DNA from: Desulfovibrio sp. A2
Lineage (GTDB): Bacteria; Desulfobacterota; Desulfovibrionia; Desulfovibrionales; Desulfovibrionaceae
Assembly: GCF_000226255.1 (NCBI RefSeq)
Contig: NZ_AGFG01000070.1
Location: 1-64,000 of the forward strand
Length of the DNA: 64,000 bases
Direction of reading: 5' to 3'
Positions 32,325 through 41,981 of this stretch are shown one piece after another. The translations under genes were made by a program, and so were the position numbers. The notes under the pieces are model-generated. The model ran no database searches. It was not told the DNA's origin and saw nothing but the letters and a program-made list of their open reading frames with translations. Position 1 is the stretch's first letter, and every line of letters starts with the position of its first letter.

Positions 32325-34045
32325 TGGTCGACCGGCAACTGGTGGAGCTGCAGGACCTCGCACGGCACCTCGACGACATGCGGGCACCCCGCCTGTCCGA
32401 GTGGCGCGAGTTGCACGAATACATCGTGCCGCACCGCGGGCTGTTCCCCGAGGAGTCGGACACGCAGACCGCGCGCCTGGAAACCCGCGACATCGTCAAC
32501 CCGGCGGCGCAGATCGCCCTGCGGCGCGGCGCGGCCGGTCTGACCAGCGCCATGACGCCTTCCGGCATGACGTGGTTCCGGCTGGGGTTCATCGACGACA
32601 TCATCGCCGAGACGTTTCCGGCGGCCCGGCAGTGGCTGGACGTTGTGGAACGAAAGCTGGCGGCCACCCTGGCACGCGGCGGCTGGTACCAGGCGCTGCA
32701 CGAGGGGAACCAGGAGTACATCGGGTACGGCGGCATGCTGCTGTATCTGGAAACCGTGGTGACGCGGGATCACAGCGGCGCCTTGCGCAACGGCGTGCGC
32801 TGCGAGTGCTGCACTGTGGGTACCTGGAGCATCGGCCTGGACAGCGCCAAGGAAGTGGACGCGGTGGCCCGGGTGCTGCGGTACACCGCCAACCAGTTGC
32901 GGGACAAGTTCGGGGAAGACGCGCTGTCGCGGGACGTGAAGGAGATGCTGAAGAAGCGGCCCTACGAGCGGGTGGACGTTATCCACCTGGTGCGCCGCAA
33001 CCCGAACTGGAACCCGCGCCGGATGGACGCCGCGTCCATGCCGTGGGCCAGCTACTTCTTCGAGGCCAAGGGTGCGGAGCGCCTGCTGAAGACCGGCGGC
33101 TATCTGGACATGCCGTACCTGTACGCCGTGTGGAACGATGCCCGGGGTGTTTACGGCACGGGGCCGGGCGACGAGGCGCTGGCGGATGCGCGAATGGTCC
33201 AGAGCATGGAGACCAAGGGTCTGGTGGGTCTGGACAAGAGCATCGAACCGCCCATGCGCAAGCCCGTTGGCTTCCGGGGGCGGCTGGAAACCTACCCCGG
33301 CGCGCAAACTCCCATGTCCGCCTACGAGAAAGACGCCGTTGCCCCCCTGTACACCGTGAACTTCATCCCCGGCATCCAGGCCGTGGAAGGCAAGGTGGCC
33401 CAGGTCATCCGGCGCATTGATGAGACCCTGCTGGCCAGTCTGTTCGCGGACCTGATGCGCGACGGCTTGACCAAGGACGTGACGGCCTACGCCATCATGG
33501 CCAGGCGGCAGCAGATGGCGCAGCTGATGGGACCGGCGCTCGCCAGCTACGAGCCCAACGTGCTCAGCAAGGGCATCATGCGCGTCCTTACCCTGCTGGA
33601 CGCAGCCGGTGAACTGCCGCCGCCACCGTCTCCGCTGGATCGGATCATCACGTCGCCGCGCGACCTCGTGAACATCGAATACATCAGCCCGCTGGCCCTG
33701 GCATTGCGCAGTTCCGGCGCGGAGACCACGCAGGCCATCGTGGCCAACGTGGCCGAGATGGCCAGGATCAACCCGGAGGTGGTGGACAAGATCGACCTGG
33801 ACCAGGCGGTGGACGAGATTTCTCGTGGCCTTGGCGCTCCGGGTGGCGTGGTGCGCAGCGATGCGGAGGTGGCGACCATCCGGCAGGCGCGGGCGGAGAG
33901 GCAGCAGAAGATGATGGAGCAAGAGGCGCAGGCACGGGCGGCGGAACTGGCCATGCGGGCCGGAGCCATGCGGACGGAGGGCACCTTGGCGGGCGACCTG
34001 AAGGCGGCCCTGGCCGGACAGGCCGAGGGGGGCGGCAATGGGTAG
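32324..34045 (+). CDS. Portal / head-to-tail joining protein (T7 gp8-type)
   Basis: The 573-residue protein matches podovirus connector proteins. It has RLSEWRELHEYIVPHRGLF near the start, and IVNPAAQIALRRGAAGLTSAMTPSGMTWFRL, the marker helix of the family. The central NPNWNPR and the C-terminal helix rich in Gln/Ala fit too. It forms the dodecameric ring through which DNA is packaged and ejected. From this gene onward the phage shows podovirus rather than Mu ancestry. It overlaps the next gene by 8 bp. Confidence 0.88.
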   Translation: MVDRQLVELQDLARHLDDMRAPRLSEWRELHEYIVPHRGLFPEESDTQTARLETRDIVNPAAQIALRRGAAGLTSAMTPSGMTWFRLGFIDDIIAETFPAARQWLDVVERKLAATLARGGWYQALHEGNQEYIGYGGMLLYLETVVTRDHSGALRNGVRCECCTVGTWSIGLDSAKEVDAVARVLRYTANQLRDKFGEDALSRDVKEMLKKRPYERVDVIHLVRRNPNWNPRRMDAASMPWASYFFEAKGAERLLKTGGYLDMPYLYAVWNDARGVYGTGPGDEALADARMVQSMETKGLVGLDKSIEPPMRKPVGFRGRLETYPGAQTPMSAYEKDAVAPLYTVNFIPGIQAVEGKVAQVIRRIDETLLASLFADLMRDGLTKDVTAYAIMARRQQMAQLMGPALASYEPNVLSKGIMRVLTLLDAAGELPPPPSPLDRIITSPRDLVNIEYISPLALALRSSGAETTQAIVANVAEMARINPEVVDKIDLDQAVDEISRGLGAPGGVVRSDAEVATIRQARAERQQKMMEQEAQARAAELAMRAGAMRTEGTLAGDLKAALAGQAEGGGNG

Positions 34046-34337
34046 ACGCCCACTGACGGAAGAGGACCGTGAACGGGCCAACGAGGAAGCCAGGGAGCGG
34101 CAACGCCTGCAAGATCTGGCGGAGGTTGTGCGCAGCGGCCCGGGGTTCCGGGTGCTGCTGGACCTGCTGGGTAACCTGTGCGCGTTCCGCCAGGTGAGCG
34201 CACCCGTGGACGTGGAACTGAAGAACGCGGCCGAAGTGCTGCTGGACGACATAGCACGGGCGGAACCCAACGGGTTTCTGGCCCTGATGGCGGCGGGGCG
34301 CGGCATAGGGCCGCTGCCCGGCTGGCCGCCCCGGTAA
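34038..34337 (+). CDS. Small structural-module protein (Bbp19-like, tentative)
   Basis: The 99-residue protein starts MGRRPLTEEDRERANEEARERQRLQDLAEVVRSGPGFRVLLDLLGNLCAF. Similar short proteins stand between portal and scaffold in BPP-1-type podoviruses. Function is unknown. The stop codon TAA (34335-34337) is part of a GTAAAC motif. Confidence 0.5.
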   Translation: MGRRPLTEEDRERANEEARERQRLQDLAEVVRSGPGFRVLLDLLGNLCAFRQVSAPVDVELKNAAEVLLDDIARAEPNGFLALMAAGRGIGPLPGWPPR

Positions 34338-34354
34338 ACACCAGGAGGATCATG

Positions 34355-35080
34355 ATGGAAACTGTTGGCAGTCTGGACACGCCCGGCGGCGCGACCGCTG
34401 CGGCACCGGAAGCCCCGGCGGCCCAGCCCGCTCCGGAAGCCTTGGCGGCACCGGCGGCTCCGACCACCCCGGAAGCACCGGCGGCACCGGCCACTCCGGC
34501 AGCCCCGGAAGGCGGGCACTGGTCCGACTCCATGCCCGAGACGTGGAAGGAGCACCTGAAGGGGCTGGAGACGGCCGACGCCGCCCTGGACGCGCTGCGG
34601 CGCGGCGTGGCCTACACCCCGGCCACCAAGGCCGAGGACGTGCAGATCACGCTGCCGGAAGGGATGGCACAAGACCCGGCCGCGCTGGATTCCTACCGCA
34701 AGGCATGCGTCGAACAGGGGCTCACCCCCAAGCAGGCGCAGGAGATGGTGAACTGGCATCTGGCGGAGCAGCAGGCCGCCCAGGCCAAGCAAGAACAGGC
34801 CGAAGCGGAGGCCCTGGAGGAGGCTTGGGGACCCGCGACCGAGGCGAACCGGCAGAAGGCCCTGGGCATGTTCACCACGCTGGACCGGCGCATGGGCGGA
34901 CGGCTGGCCGAATCGGGTTTCGGGCAAGCCATCGCCAGCAGCGCCGTGGCCATCGAAACGCTGCACATGCTGTCGGAACTGGTCAGCGAGGACACCATAG
35001 GCACCGGCACCGGCGTTGCGGCCCCCGCCAAGCCGATGAGCAAGGTGGAATTCTACAACAGCATGTTCCCGCGCAAGTAG
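34355..35080 (+). CDS. Capsid scaffolding protein
   Basis: In this 241-residue acidic protein the first 50 residues are Ala/Pro repeats (AAPEAPAAQPAPEALAAP...). A helical core (AQEMVNWHLAEQQAAQAKQEQAEAEALEE) comes next, and the C-terminus SKVEFYNSMFPRK is basic. Scaffold proteins end in such a capsid-binding peptide. It lies directly before the major capsid gene. CCAGGAGG is better spaced for this ATG than the one 3 bp before. Confidence 0.75.
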   Translation: METVGSLDTPGGATAAAPEAPAAQPAPEALAAPAAPTTPEAPAAPATPAAPEGGHWSDSMPETWKEHLKGLETADAALDALRRGVAYTPATKAEDVQITLPEGMAQDPAALDSYRKACVEQGLTPKQAQEMVNWHLAEQQAAQAKQEQAEAEALEEAWGPATEANRQKALGMFTTLDRRMGGRLAESGFGQAIASSAVAIETLHMLSELVSEDTIGTGTGVAAPAKPMSKVEFYNSMFPRK

Positions 35081-35107
35081 AGCCGCAGGGAACAGGGAGA
35101 GACGACA

Positions 35108-36034
35108 ATGCCCGATATGCAGACGCTGAAGGAAATCGCCAACGAGCAGGCGAACAAGCAGGACGGGATGGTGGACGCGCTGACGAACAAGTCCCCGATC
35201 CTGGCCCAGGCCCGTTGGAAGGAGGCCAGCCACGGCATGTGGAACACCGCCGAAGAGGTGGCGGACATACAGGGGGCCGGGTTCGTGGAAATGAACTCGC
35301 CGCTGCCCTCGGCAGGGGTGACCACCAACCTGCGCAGGGTGGAACTGGCCATCATGGGCGCGCGCATCGAAGTGCCCGAAGACACGGCGGACCAGTTCGG
35401 CGGCGCGGGCAACTACTTTGCCAAGCGCCAGGACAAGGTGCTGCGCAAGACCGGCAACGACACCGAAAAGACCCTCTACTACGACAACTGGCTGCGCTAC
35501 GCCCTGGAAAATCCCGGCCAGGCCATCAACGCCGGGGCCACCGCTGGCGGCGTTTCGTCCATCGTGGTGCTGCGTTTCGACGAGGACGGGTGCACCGGCC
35601 TGTACGACAAGTCGCAGTTCGCCAAGGGTACCCTGCTGAACGCCACCCCCATCAACGGGGGCAACCTTTACGACCTGAAGGATGCCCGCTTTCCCGGCGT
35701 ACTGGGCTACGGCGTGCGCCTGCTGGGTCGCTTCGGGTGGCAGTTGCTGGACCCCACGTGCGTTTCCGCCGTCGTCAACATCCAGTCGGGCAAGTTGCCG
35801 ACGGCCGCGATGATCGACGACGCCATCGCGCTGGCCCACGGCGACCCGGCCGACACCCTGATCCTGTGCCACGCCCGCACGGCGGGCATGGCGATCAACC
35901 CCATCAAGCCGAACACGGTCATCAAGAGCGGTGACCGTGAAGTGGATACCATCGTGGACCACTGGAACAGGATTCCGATCGTCACCAGCTACAACCTGAA
36001 GCATCTGACCGAAACCGTGGCCGTGCCCGCGTAA
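35108..36034 (+). CDS. Major capsid protein (BPP-1/epsilon15-like podovirus)
   Basis: The 308-residue protein has the pattern of podovirus major capsid proteins of the BPP-1 type, including ARWKEASHGMWNTAEEVADIQGAGFVEMNSPLPSAGVTTNLRRVEL near the N-terminus. Later it has ANPIKPNTVIKSGDREVD-like and a C-terminal beta strand. Its place after the scaffold supports this. GGAACAGGGAGAGACGACA precedes the start. Confidence 0.8.
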   Translation: MPDMQTLKEIANEQANKQDGMVDALTNKSPILAQARWKEASHGMWNTAEEVADIQGAGFVEMNSPLPSAGVTTNLRRVELAIMGARIEVPEDTADQFGGAGNYFAKRQDKVLRKTGNDTEKTLYYDNWLRYALENPGQAINAGATAGGVSSIVVLRFDEDGCTGLYDKSQFAKGTLLNATPINGGNLYDLKDARFPGVLGYGVRLLGRFGWQLLDPTCVSAVVNIQSGKLPTAAMIDDAIALAHGDPADTLILCHARTAGMAINPIKPNTVIKSGDREVDTIVDHWNRIPIVTSYNLKHLTETVAVPA

Positions 36035-36074
36035 CCCCTGCCCGTGGCCACGGCCACGGGGGACCGGAGGAACC

Positions 36075-36470
36075 ATGTACAAGAACAAACTGCGGGCGGC
36101 CGACCAGTATTTCGGCAAGGGCGTGACCCTGCCCGCCAACACCACTGCGGCGTGCCCCAACGTGCTGGTGGTGGGTGCCCATGGCGGCTCGCTGGCGCTG
36201 GAACTGGAAGCGGCGAACGGCGTCAACCTGGCCGCCGGAAAGAAGGTGACCGTCACCCTGCAGGACAGCGCCGACGGGACCACGTTTGCCACCCTGCAAC
36301 CGGTGATGAGCAGCACTTTCGCCTCGGCTCTGGCGAGCGCGGGCAAGGGGACGTCCCTCATGTCCATCGTGCTGCCGGACTGCCGGAAATACCTGAAGGT
36401 GCAGATCGGCACGGACGATGCCGCTGCCGTCGGCACCGTGGACGCCTACCTGCGTTACCTGGCGCGCTAG
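36075..36470 (+). CDS. Capsid cement / decoration protein (Bbp16-like)
   Basis: The 131-residue beta-rich protein begins MYKNKLRAADQYFGKGVTLPANTTAACPNVL and ends DAYLRYLAR. It fits the Bbp16 cement protein family of BPP-1, jelly-roll dimers that staple the capsid. A good GGAGGAACC ribosome site precedes it. The position directly behind the capsid gene agrees. Confidence 0.7.
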   Translation: MYKNKLRAADQYFGKGVTLPANTTAACPNVLVVGAHGGSLALELEAANGVNLAAGKKVTVTLQDSADGTTFATLQPVMSSTFASALASAGKGTSLMSIVLPDCRKYLKVQIGTDDAAAVGTVDAYLRYLAR

Positions 36471-36480
36471 GGGGGTGGAC

Positions 36481-36897
36481 ATGCAGTTCAAGGCCAAGAT
36501 CGAAACGTTCGCCAACGGGCGCACCGTGCACCCCGGCGAGATCGTGCCCCTGCCGTTCGACCCGGAATGGCCGGAAGCCTGGGAGGCGGTGGATACCGGG
36601 CACAAGGGCGAAACCGGCATCGGCCTTCTGGAGGCGGAGGGACAGAAAACGGAGGCCGAGACCCATGAACGCGTGGATGCCGCGAGCAAAGGCGAAGCGA
36701 GTGCCAGCCCCTCGGAAGCGGATGCCGCCCCGAAAGGTGAATCCGCCCAGCCCGGGGACGGCAGCCAGACCAGCGGCATGGACGCCCCCGCCCCGGGAGC
36801 CGGGGATACTGACGGGAAGAGGGTGCCGGACGCGAACGAAGGGAAACCCGAAGCCCCGACCCCCCGTGGACGAGCCCCCAAGCCCCGCAACACGTAA
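36481..36897 (+). CDS. Acidic low-complexity structural-module protein
   Basis: A 138-residue protein with an ordered first 40 residues (MQFKAKIETFANGRTVHPGEIVPLPFDPEW). A Ser/Ala/Glu/Gly/Pro-rich disordered tail follows, ending RGRAPKPRNT. Similar small genes stand between cement and tail tube genes in podoviruses. Function unknown. Confidence 0.5.
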   Translation: MQFKAKIETFANGRTVHPGEIVPLPFDPEWPEAWEAVDTGHKGETGIGLLEAEGQKTEAETHERVDAASKGEASASPSEADAAPKGESAQPGDGSQTSGMDAPAPGAGDTDGKRVPDANEGKPEAPTPRGRAPKPRNT

Positions 36898-36954
36898 TAA
36901 CAAGATGGCGCGCCCGTAGCCCTGTGCCCCGGGCGCGCCACCCAAGGATTTCGC

Positions 36955-37542
36955 ATGCCGTCCCGCGTGACCATCATGAACAGGGCACTGCGCCGCGTGA
37001 ACGCACCGCAGATTGCGTCACCGGACGAGAGCAGCGCCAGCGCCAGGCAGTGCTCCATGGCCTGGGGCGACACCTTGGAAGGAGTGCTGGCCGACCACGA
37101 ATGGTCGCATGCCGTGCGATGGATGACGCTGGCCAAGCTGGCCACACCGCCGCCCTTCGGCTTCCGCTGGGCCTACCGGCTACCCACGGAATGCCAGCGA
37201 TTGATCGACGTGCGTGCGACCCCCGATCTGCGCCTGCCCGCTGCCCGGCACGAACTGGTGGGCCGGGAAGTGTACACGGATGCCTCGCCATGCCTGGCGA
37301 GGGTTGTTGTGCTTCACGACACGCCGGAAGAATGGCCGTCCCATTTCTGTACGGCCTTCGTGGTGCGCCTGGCGTCCGAGATCGCGCCCACCCTGGCGCA
37401 GTCGGCCGACATGGGGATCAAGCTGTACCGGGAGTACTTGCAGGTGCTGGACACTTCACGCCTGACCGACGTCAGCCAGAGCAACCCCGAGCCTGAGGAC
37501 GAGGCCGGGGCGTGCGATTTCCTGAAGGCGCGACGCAAGTGA
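36955..37542 (+). CDS. Tail tube adaptor protein (T7 gp11-like)
   Basis: The 195-residue protein has the gp11 / tail tubular A pattern: MNRALRRVNAPQIASPDESSASARQCSMAWGDTLEGVLADHEWSHAVRWMTLAKL and FRWAYRLPTECQRLIDV, then FVVRLASEIAPTLAQSADMGIKLYREYLQVL. These proteins ring the portal and link it to the nozzle. CCAAGGATTTCGC lies upstream of the ATG. Confidence 0.8.
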   Translation: MPSRVTIMNRALRRVNAPQIASPDESSASARQCSMAWGDTLEGVLADHEWSHAVRWMTLAKLATPPPFGFRWAYRLPTECQRLIDVRATPDLRLPAARHELVGREVYTDASPCLARVVVLHDTPEEWPSHFCTAFVVRLASEIAPTLAQSADMGIKLYREYLQVLDTSRLTDVSQSNPEPEDEAGACDFLKARRK

Positions 37543-37645
37543 GGTCGTTGCTGCCGCACGGTGGCGTTTACGGGCGCGTTTACCGGATTTCGCGGGCGCT
37601 GGCCCGTGTGGAGATGATTCAGCCCCGCAGAATGGAGATTTGCGC

Positions 37646-39322
37646 ATGACCGTGAGCAGTTCCTATTCCCCGGTGACATATACGGGTGACGGCTCGCAGA
37701 CGGAGTGGCCCACGCCGTTCCGTATCCTGGCGGCCAGCGACGTGCGCGCCGGAATCGTTGGGGACGGCGGGGTCAGCCCGCTGACCTACGGCACGGATTA
37801 CACCGTGACGGTGGACGCCGATGGCCAGGGCGGAACGGTGCACTACCCGTGCCCGGCCGGGGCAAAACTGCTGCTGTGGCTGGAGGTGCCCGAACGCCAG
37901 GAGTTGGAACTGTCCGCGACGGGGCCGTTGCCCCCGAAAGAACTGGAAAAGGCGTTCGACCGTTTGACGCTGTTGTGCCAGCAACTGCGGGAACAGGTTG
38001 GCCGCGCGGTGAAGGTGGACATGTCTTCGGACACTCCGCCGGACCAGTTGATGGACGACCTCGGTGCGGCGGTTGCGCAGGCGCAAGATGCGGCAGGTTC
38101 CGCTGAATCCAGCAGTGCGGCAGCTGCGGTCAGTGCGGAAGGCGCTGCAGGGGCCGCCCAGGCAGCTGCTGACAGTGACGAAGCCGCCACCAACGCCGTT
38201 GCTACGGGGCTGGAGGCCATGGAGACTCTGCGTCAGGCCACCATCGCGGCCGTGGCCGGGGCTTCCGTCCCTGTGGGCGCGGAATTCATGTGGTTCGCGG
38301 ACCCGGCGGACCCCACGGGGGACATTCCGGCGGGGTACGTGCTGGGTATGGGGGAAGAGCTTTCGCGCGCCACGTTCGCAGACCTGTGGGCCTTTGCCGA
38401 AGGTACCGGGCGTGTCATCAGCGAGGCCGCGTGGCAGGCCGCCTACGCCGCGAACAACGGAAACGTGGGTTTTTACTCGCCAGGCAACGGCAGCACCACA
38501 TTTCGAGCGCCGCGCATTGTGCGGCACGTGAGTGGCGGAGAGATCGCGGAAAGTGGCGCATACGTTGCGGACGCTCTCAAGGCACACAATCACGTGTCGG
38601 GCTTGTCGTTCAACAACGGGGCGGCCGGGGTAGTTAAATTCGGCATCACTGACACGGGTGTCAGTAGCAGCCAGAAGGATGCAGATGGACAAGAGACGCT
38701 GACGACCACGTATGGCGCGAACACCTCGACGGTTGGCGGGGCCGAGAACCTCGTTCGCGCCATCAAGCGTACATGCATCATCAAGGCGTTCAGCGCTGCG
38801 GTGAATACGGGCGGGGTGGACGTGGAGCAGCTTGCAACGGACGTGTCTGCGTTGGCCTCCAGGTTGGAGGCTGTGGGCACGCCGGTGAAAACATCCGTCT
38901 ACAAAACAAGCACCTACTACCAGAACCTTGTCGCAAACATCATTGGTGATGCCGGAGACGTGCTGCCTACGGAGGGCGTGGAGGTTGCGGCGGTGTCGCA
39001 CACCACGAGGTACGCGAACAGCAAACTCATCGTGCAGTTCTCGGCCTTCGTACAGGCCGTTAGCGTTGGTGTGAATGGCATGTTGGTTGATAACGGGGGC
39101 TTGGTCAACGCGGAGCGTGTCGCGGGAACCGGCACGACGCAGGTGCAAATCTTGCGAGCAGTGATCGACAACGGCGGGCCTGCGGGCACAGTTCACAGCA
39201 TCTCGGCCCGGCTTGGCCGGGATAGTGTGGCAGGCAGCTTCAATGTGGGCAACTTTGCCACCGCCACCTTCGGCCTCAACCAGCACCAGATTGTGCTGAC
39301 CGTGGAGGAAGTGCATGCCTAG
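37646..39322 (+). CDS. Tail fibre with T7-fibre-like N-terminus and tail-collar domain
   Basis: The 558-residue protein has an N-terminal part typical of podovirus tail fibres (SYSPVTYTGDGSQTEWPTPFRIL ... LLLWLEVPERQELELSATGPLPPKELEKAFDRLTLLCQQL). A coiled coil rich in Ala follows (about 130-200), then a tail-collar domain near residue 205 (VPVGAEFMWFADPADPTGDIPAGYVLGMGEELSRATFADLWAF). The C-terminus is beta-rich, presumably receptor binding. ATG 37646 is preceded by GGAGATTTGCGC. There is no reverse transcriptase or variable repeat near it. Confidence 0.85.
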   Translation: MTVSSSYSPVTYTGDGSQTEWPTPFRILAASDVRAGIVGDGGVSPLTYGTDYTVTVDADGQGGTVHYPCPAGAKLLLWLEVPERQELELSATGPLPPKELEKAFDRLTLLCQQLREQVGRAVKVDMSSDTPPDQLMDDLGAAVAQAQDAAGSAESSSAAAAVSAEGAAGAAQAAADSDEAATNAVATGLEAMETLRQATIAAVAGASVPVGAEFMWFADPADPTGDIPAGYVLGMGEELSRATFADLWAFAEGTGRVISEAAWQAAYAANNGNVGFYSPGNGSTTFRAPRIVRHVSGGEIAESGAYVADALKAHNHVSGLSFNNGAAGVVKFGITDTGVSSSQKDADGQETLTTTYGANTSTVGGAENLVRAIKRTCIIKAFSAAVNTGGVDVEQLATDVSALASRLEAVGTPVKTSVYKTSTYYQNLVANIIGDAGDVLPTEGVEVAAVSHTTRYANSKLIVQFSAFVQAVSVGVNGMLVDNGGLVNAERVAGTGTTQVQILRAVIDNGGPAGTVHSISARLGRDSVAGSFNVGNFATATFGLNQHQIVLTVEEVHA

Positions 39323-39845
39323 CTGGATTCACAGAGATGGCCTTGGGTACGCCGCTGGAGACATCTGCCCCGGTCCGGAATGGGACCCCTATGAAGGGTC
39401 GTTGCCGCAAACACCACTCGACGAGTTGCGTGCGGCCAAGATCGCGGAGATCAAACAGGCGCACGACGACTTCGCGGCAGGAATCGCTCCGGAGTACGGC
39501 ATCACCAGCCGAGACACGTGGCGGGTTCAGGAGGCCACGGCGCGAGCCTTGCTGAACGGTGAAATTGGCGAGGAGCAGGCCGTGCCATTGCTCTTGCTGG
39601 TGGCTGGTCGCTCCAGCACGGGAGGCACGACGCTGACGGCCACGGAACAGGCGCAACGCATTGTTCGCAACGCCGACGACTGGAGCAAGTTGGGGCTTTG
39701 GACGGAGGGCCAGAGAAACGGCTACGTCGACCAGGTTGAGGCCACCGCCGCCATGCCCGACGACGAAGCGCGGGCTGTGTTGGAAGGGCTTGTGCCGATA
39801 TTCTCGCTTCCTTTGGTGGCCGAGGGCAGCGAGTCGAACGCCTAA
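39315..39845 (+). CDS. Tail fibre assembly-like protein
   Basis: The 176-residue protein overlaps the fibre gene end by 8 bp. LDELRAAKIAEIKQAHDDFAAGI and the later helices resemble the DUF4376 domain common in tail fibre assembly or tip proteins. The N-terminus (MPSWIHRDGLGYAAGDICPGPEWDPYEG) is hydrophilic. It probably assists folding or attaches to the fibre tip. Confidence 0.6.
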   Translation: MPSWIHRDGLGYAAGDICPGPEWDPYEGSLPQTPLDELRAAKIAEIKQAHDDFAAGIAPEYGITSRDTWRVQEATARALLNGEIGEEQAVPLLLLVAGRSSTGGTTLTATEQAQRIVRNADDWSKLGLWTEGQRNGYVDQVEATAAMPDDEARAVLEGLVPIFSLPLVAEGSESNA

Positions 39846-39869
39846 TCCCGCAGTCCGGACGGAGTCCCC

Positions 39870-41981
39870 ATGCCGATTTACTATCCCTTCAACATGTTCA
39901 ACGGCGGCGAGATAGCCCCGATGATGTGGGGGCGGTTCGACCAGCCGCGTTACCAATCGGGCGCATACCTGATGCGCAACGCCGTGCCGCTGCCCCAAGG
40001 TGGGTGGACCCGGCGACCGGGGCTGGTCCATTGCGGGCAGACCAAGGAACAGGCCGTTGAGGCTCCGGTATTGCTGGTACCGTTTGTTTTTGGCGCGCGG
40101 GACACGCGCACGCTGGAATTCGGACCGGGGTACATGCGGGTGTGGCGATCCACTGGGGTACTGCAACCCGGCGAGGGCGGAGCCCCCTACGAGATCACGA
40201 CACCATACACCGCTGAAGATGTGCCCGGGCTGCGCTTTGCGCAGTCCGCCGACGTGGTGTTCGTGGCCAGCGCCAACCACCCCCCCGCGAAGATATCACG
40301 GCATGCCGACACTGATTGGCGCTACTCCGTCATTTCCTTCGAGCCGCCCATTGCCGCCCCGGGGCAGCCCACCCTGACCGTGGGGGGCTCCGTGCCCGGT
40401 TCCGGTTCGCAGACCTATTCCTACGTGGTCACAGCCATCGACCCGGTAACCGGGGCCATGAGCGCCCCCAGCACGGCCCGCGACACGACCGCCAGCACGC
40501 TGTCCACCACCTACTACATCGACATCACGTGGGCCGCCGTGGCCGGGGTGACCGAGTACCACGTCTACCGCAAGAAAGCTGGTGTTTACGGGTTCATCGG
40601 GCGCGCTCTGGGTGGGGAGACCGCGTTCCGCGACAACAACATATCGCCGGACACAGCCGATACTCCGCCCAACATCAAGACCCCGTTCGTGGGCGAGGGC
40701 AACTATCCCCGCCTGGTGTTCTTCCACCAGCAGCGCCTGGGCTGGGCGGCCACCCCGAACAGGCCCCTGACGTTTTGGCTGTCGCAGTCCGCCAACTTCG
40801 AGAGCCTGGCGGCATCCGTCCCACCGAAGGACGACGACGCCATCGAAGCCACCCTGGCGGGCCAGCAGGCGAACAAGGTGTTGTGGGTCAAGCCTGACCG
40901 CGACGTGCTGTGTATCGGCACCGAGGGGGGCGCGTACCTGATGCGGCCCGTAAACAGCGGCGTGCTGACGCCTGGCAACGTGAGTTTTCCCCTGCAGTCG
41001 GACATGGGCAGCATGGATTTGCCCGCCCTGGGGGCCGGGCAGTCCGTCCTGTTCGTCCGCAGGGGGGGCGGGGCGGCGTTCGGCATGAACTACAACTACA
41101 ACGCCGACCAGTATGATCCCGTGGAGCTGACCATTCTGGCCAACCACCTGCTGCAACGGTCCCCGGCCAAGGCGTGGGCGTGGCAGCAGTCGCCGCACGG
41201 TATCGTGTGGGTTGTCCAGGATGACGGCGGCCTGTGCGCCATGACCTATCTGAAGGCGCACGACGTCATAGCCTGGCACCGGCACGATACCGACGGGGTG
41301 GTGGAACACGTGTCCTGCCTGCCGTCTCCGGATGGGGACCAGGACCTGTTGTGGTGCGTTGTCCGCCGCACGGTGGGGGGTGTGCAGCGGCGGTACGTGG
41401 AGATCATGCACCCATGGTTCGACAGCCTGGACAAGGAGACCGCATTCTTCGTCGATTCCGGCAAGTCGTACATCGGCGAAGCGGCCACGGTGATTTCCGG
41501 GCTGGACCACCTTGAGGGGCGCACCGTGGGCATCTTTGCCGACGGGGCTGTTTTCCCCGCGCAGGTGGTAACCGGCGGGCAGGTGACGCTGCCCCAGCCG
41601 GTGCGTGTGGCCCACGTGGGTCTGACCTACGAAACCGAAGTGCATCCGACGCGCCCGGAAATCGGGACCAACAACGGGTCCAGCCTGATGCGGCCGCGCC
41701 GCATCACGGCCGCCAAGCTGCGCATATACCAGACCCTGGGCCTGACCGTGTCCCTCTTGGGCGGCTTCTTCGGCGAGCAACCGGCAGGGGGCAACCTGAT
41801 GTCCACCCCCGTGGAACTGCTGCCCACCTGGACGGAGTTCGGCGACCTTTCCGTGCCGCTGGCCGGGGGGTGGCAGGATGACGCCCGGTTGGTCCTGAAG
41901 GTGGCTCAACCAACCCCGGCGACCGTGCTGGCCATGGTGCTGGTGATGGACATCACCCCCGAAGGAGGCTCCGTGCAATGA
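39870..41981 (+). CDS. Tail tube nozzle protein (T7 gp12-like)
   Basis: The 703-residue protein starts MPIYYPFNMFNGGEIAPMMWGRFDQPRYQSGAYLMRNAVPLPQGGWTRRPGLVH, the characteristic opening of podovirus nozzle proteins. The central part has a fibronectin-like stretch (AAPGQPTLTVGGSVPG...), and the C-terminal beta-rich region forms the tube. Size and place after gp11-like fit. It overlaps the next gene by 4 bp. Confidence 0.82.
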   Translation: MPIYYPFNMFNGGEIAPMMWGRFDQPRYQSGAYLMRNAVPLPQGGWTRRPGLVHCGQTKEQAVEAPVLLVPFVFGARDTRTLEFGPGYMRVWRSTGVLQPGEGGAPYEITTPYTAEDVPGLRFAQSADVVFVASANHPPAKISRHADTDWRYSVISFEPPIAAPGQPTLTVGGSVPGSGSQTYSYVVTAIDPVTGAMSAPSTARDTTASTLSTTYYIDITWAAVAGVTEYHVYRKKAGVYGFIGRALGGETAFRDNNISPDTADTPPNIKTPFVGEGNYPRLVFFHQQRLGWAATPNRPLTFWLSQSANFESLAASVPPKDDDAIEATLAGQQANKVLWVKPDRDVLCIGTEGGAYLMRPVNSGVLTPGNVSFPLQSDMGSMDLPALGAGQSVLFVRRGGGAAFGMNYNYNADQYDPVELTILANHLLQRSPAKAWAWQQSPHGIVWVVQDDGGLCAMTYLKAHDVIAWHRHDTDGVVEHVSCLPSPDGDQDLLWCVVRRTVGGVQRRYVEIMHPWFDSLDKETAFFVDSGKSYIGEAATVISGLDHLEGRTVGIFADGAVFPAQVVTGGQVTLPQPVRVAHVGLTYETEVHPTRPEIGTNNGSSLMRPRRITAAKLRIYQTLGLTVSLLGGFFGEQPAGGNLMSTPVELLPTWTEFGDLSVPLAGGWQDDARLVLKVAQPTPATVLAMVLVMDITPEGGSVQ

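Noticed and set aside
31739..36436. A 1565-codon open frame on the minus strand of the structural operon
   Set aside because: Composition is typical of antisense to GC-rich genes and it spans several well-supported phage genes.
37646..39322. Diversity-generating retroelement target in the tail fibre
   Set aside because: BPP-1-type neighbours suggested it, but no reverse transcriptase, template repeat or matching variable repeat was seen.
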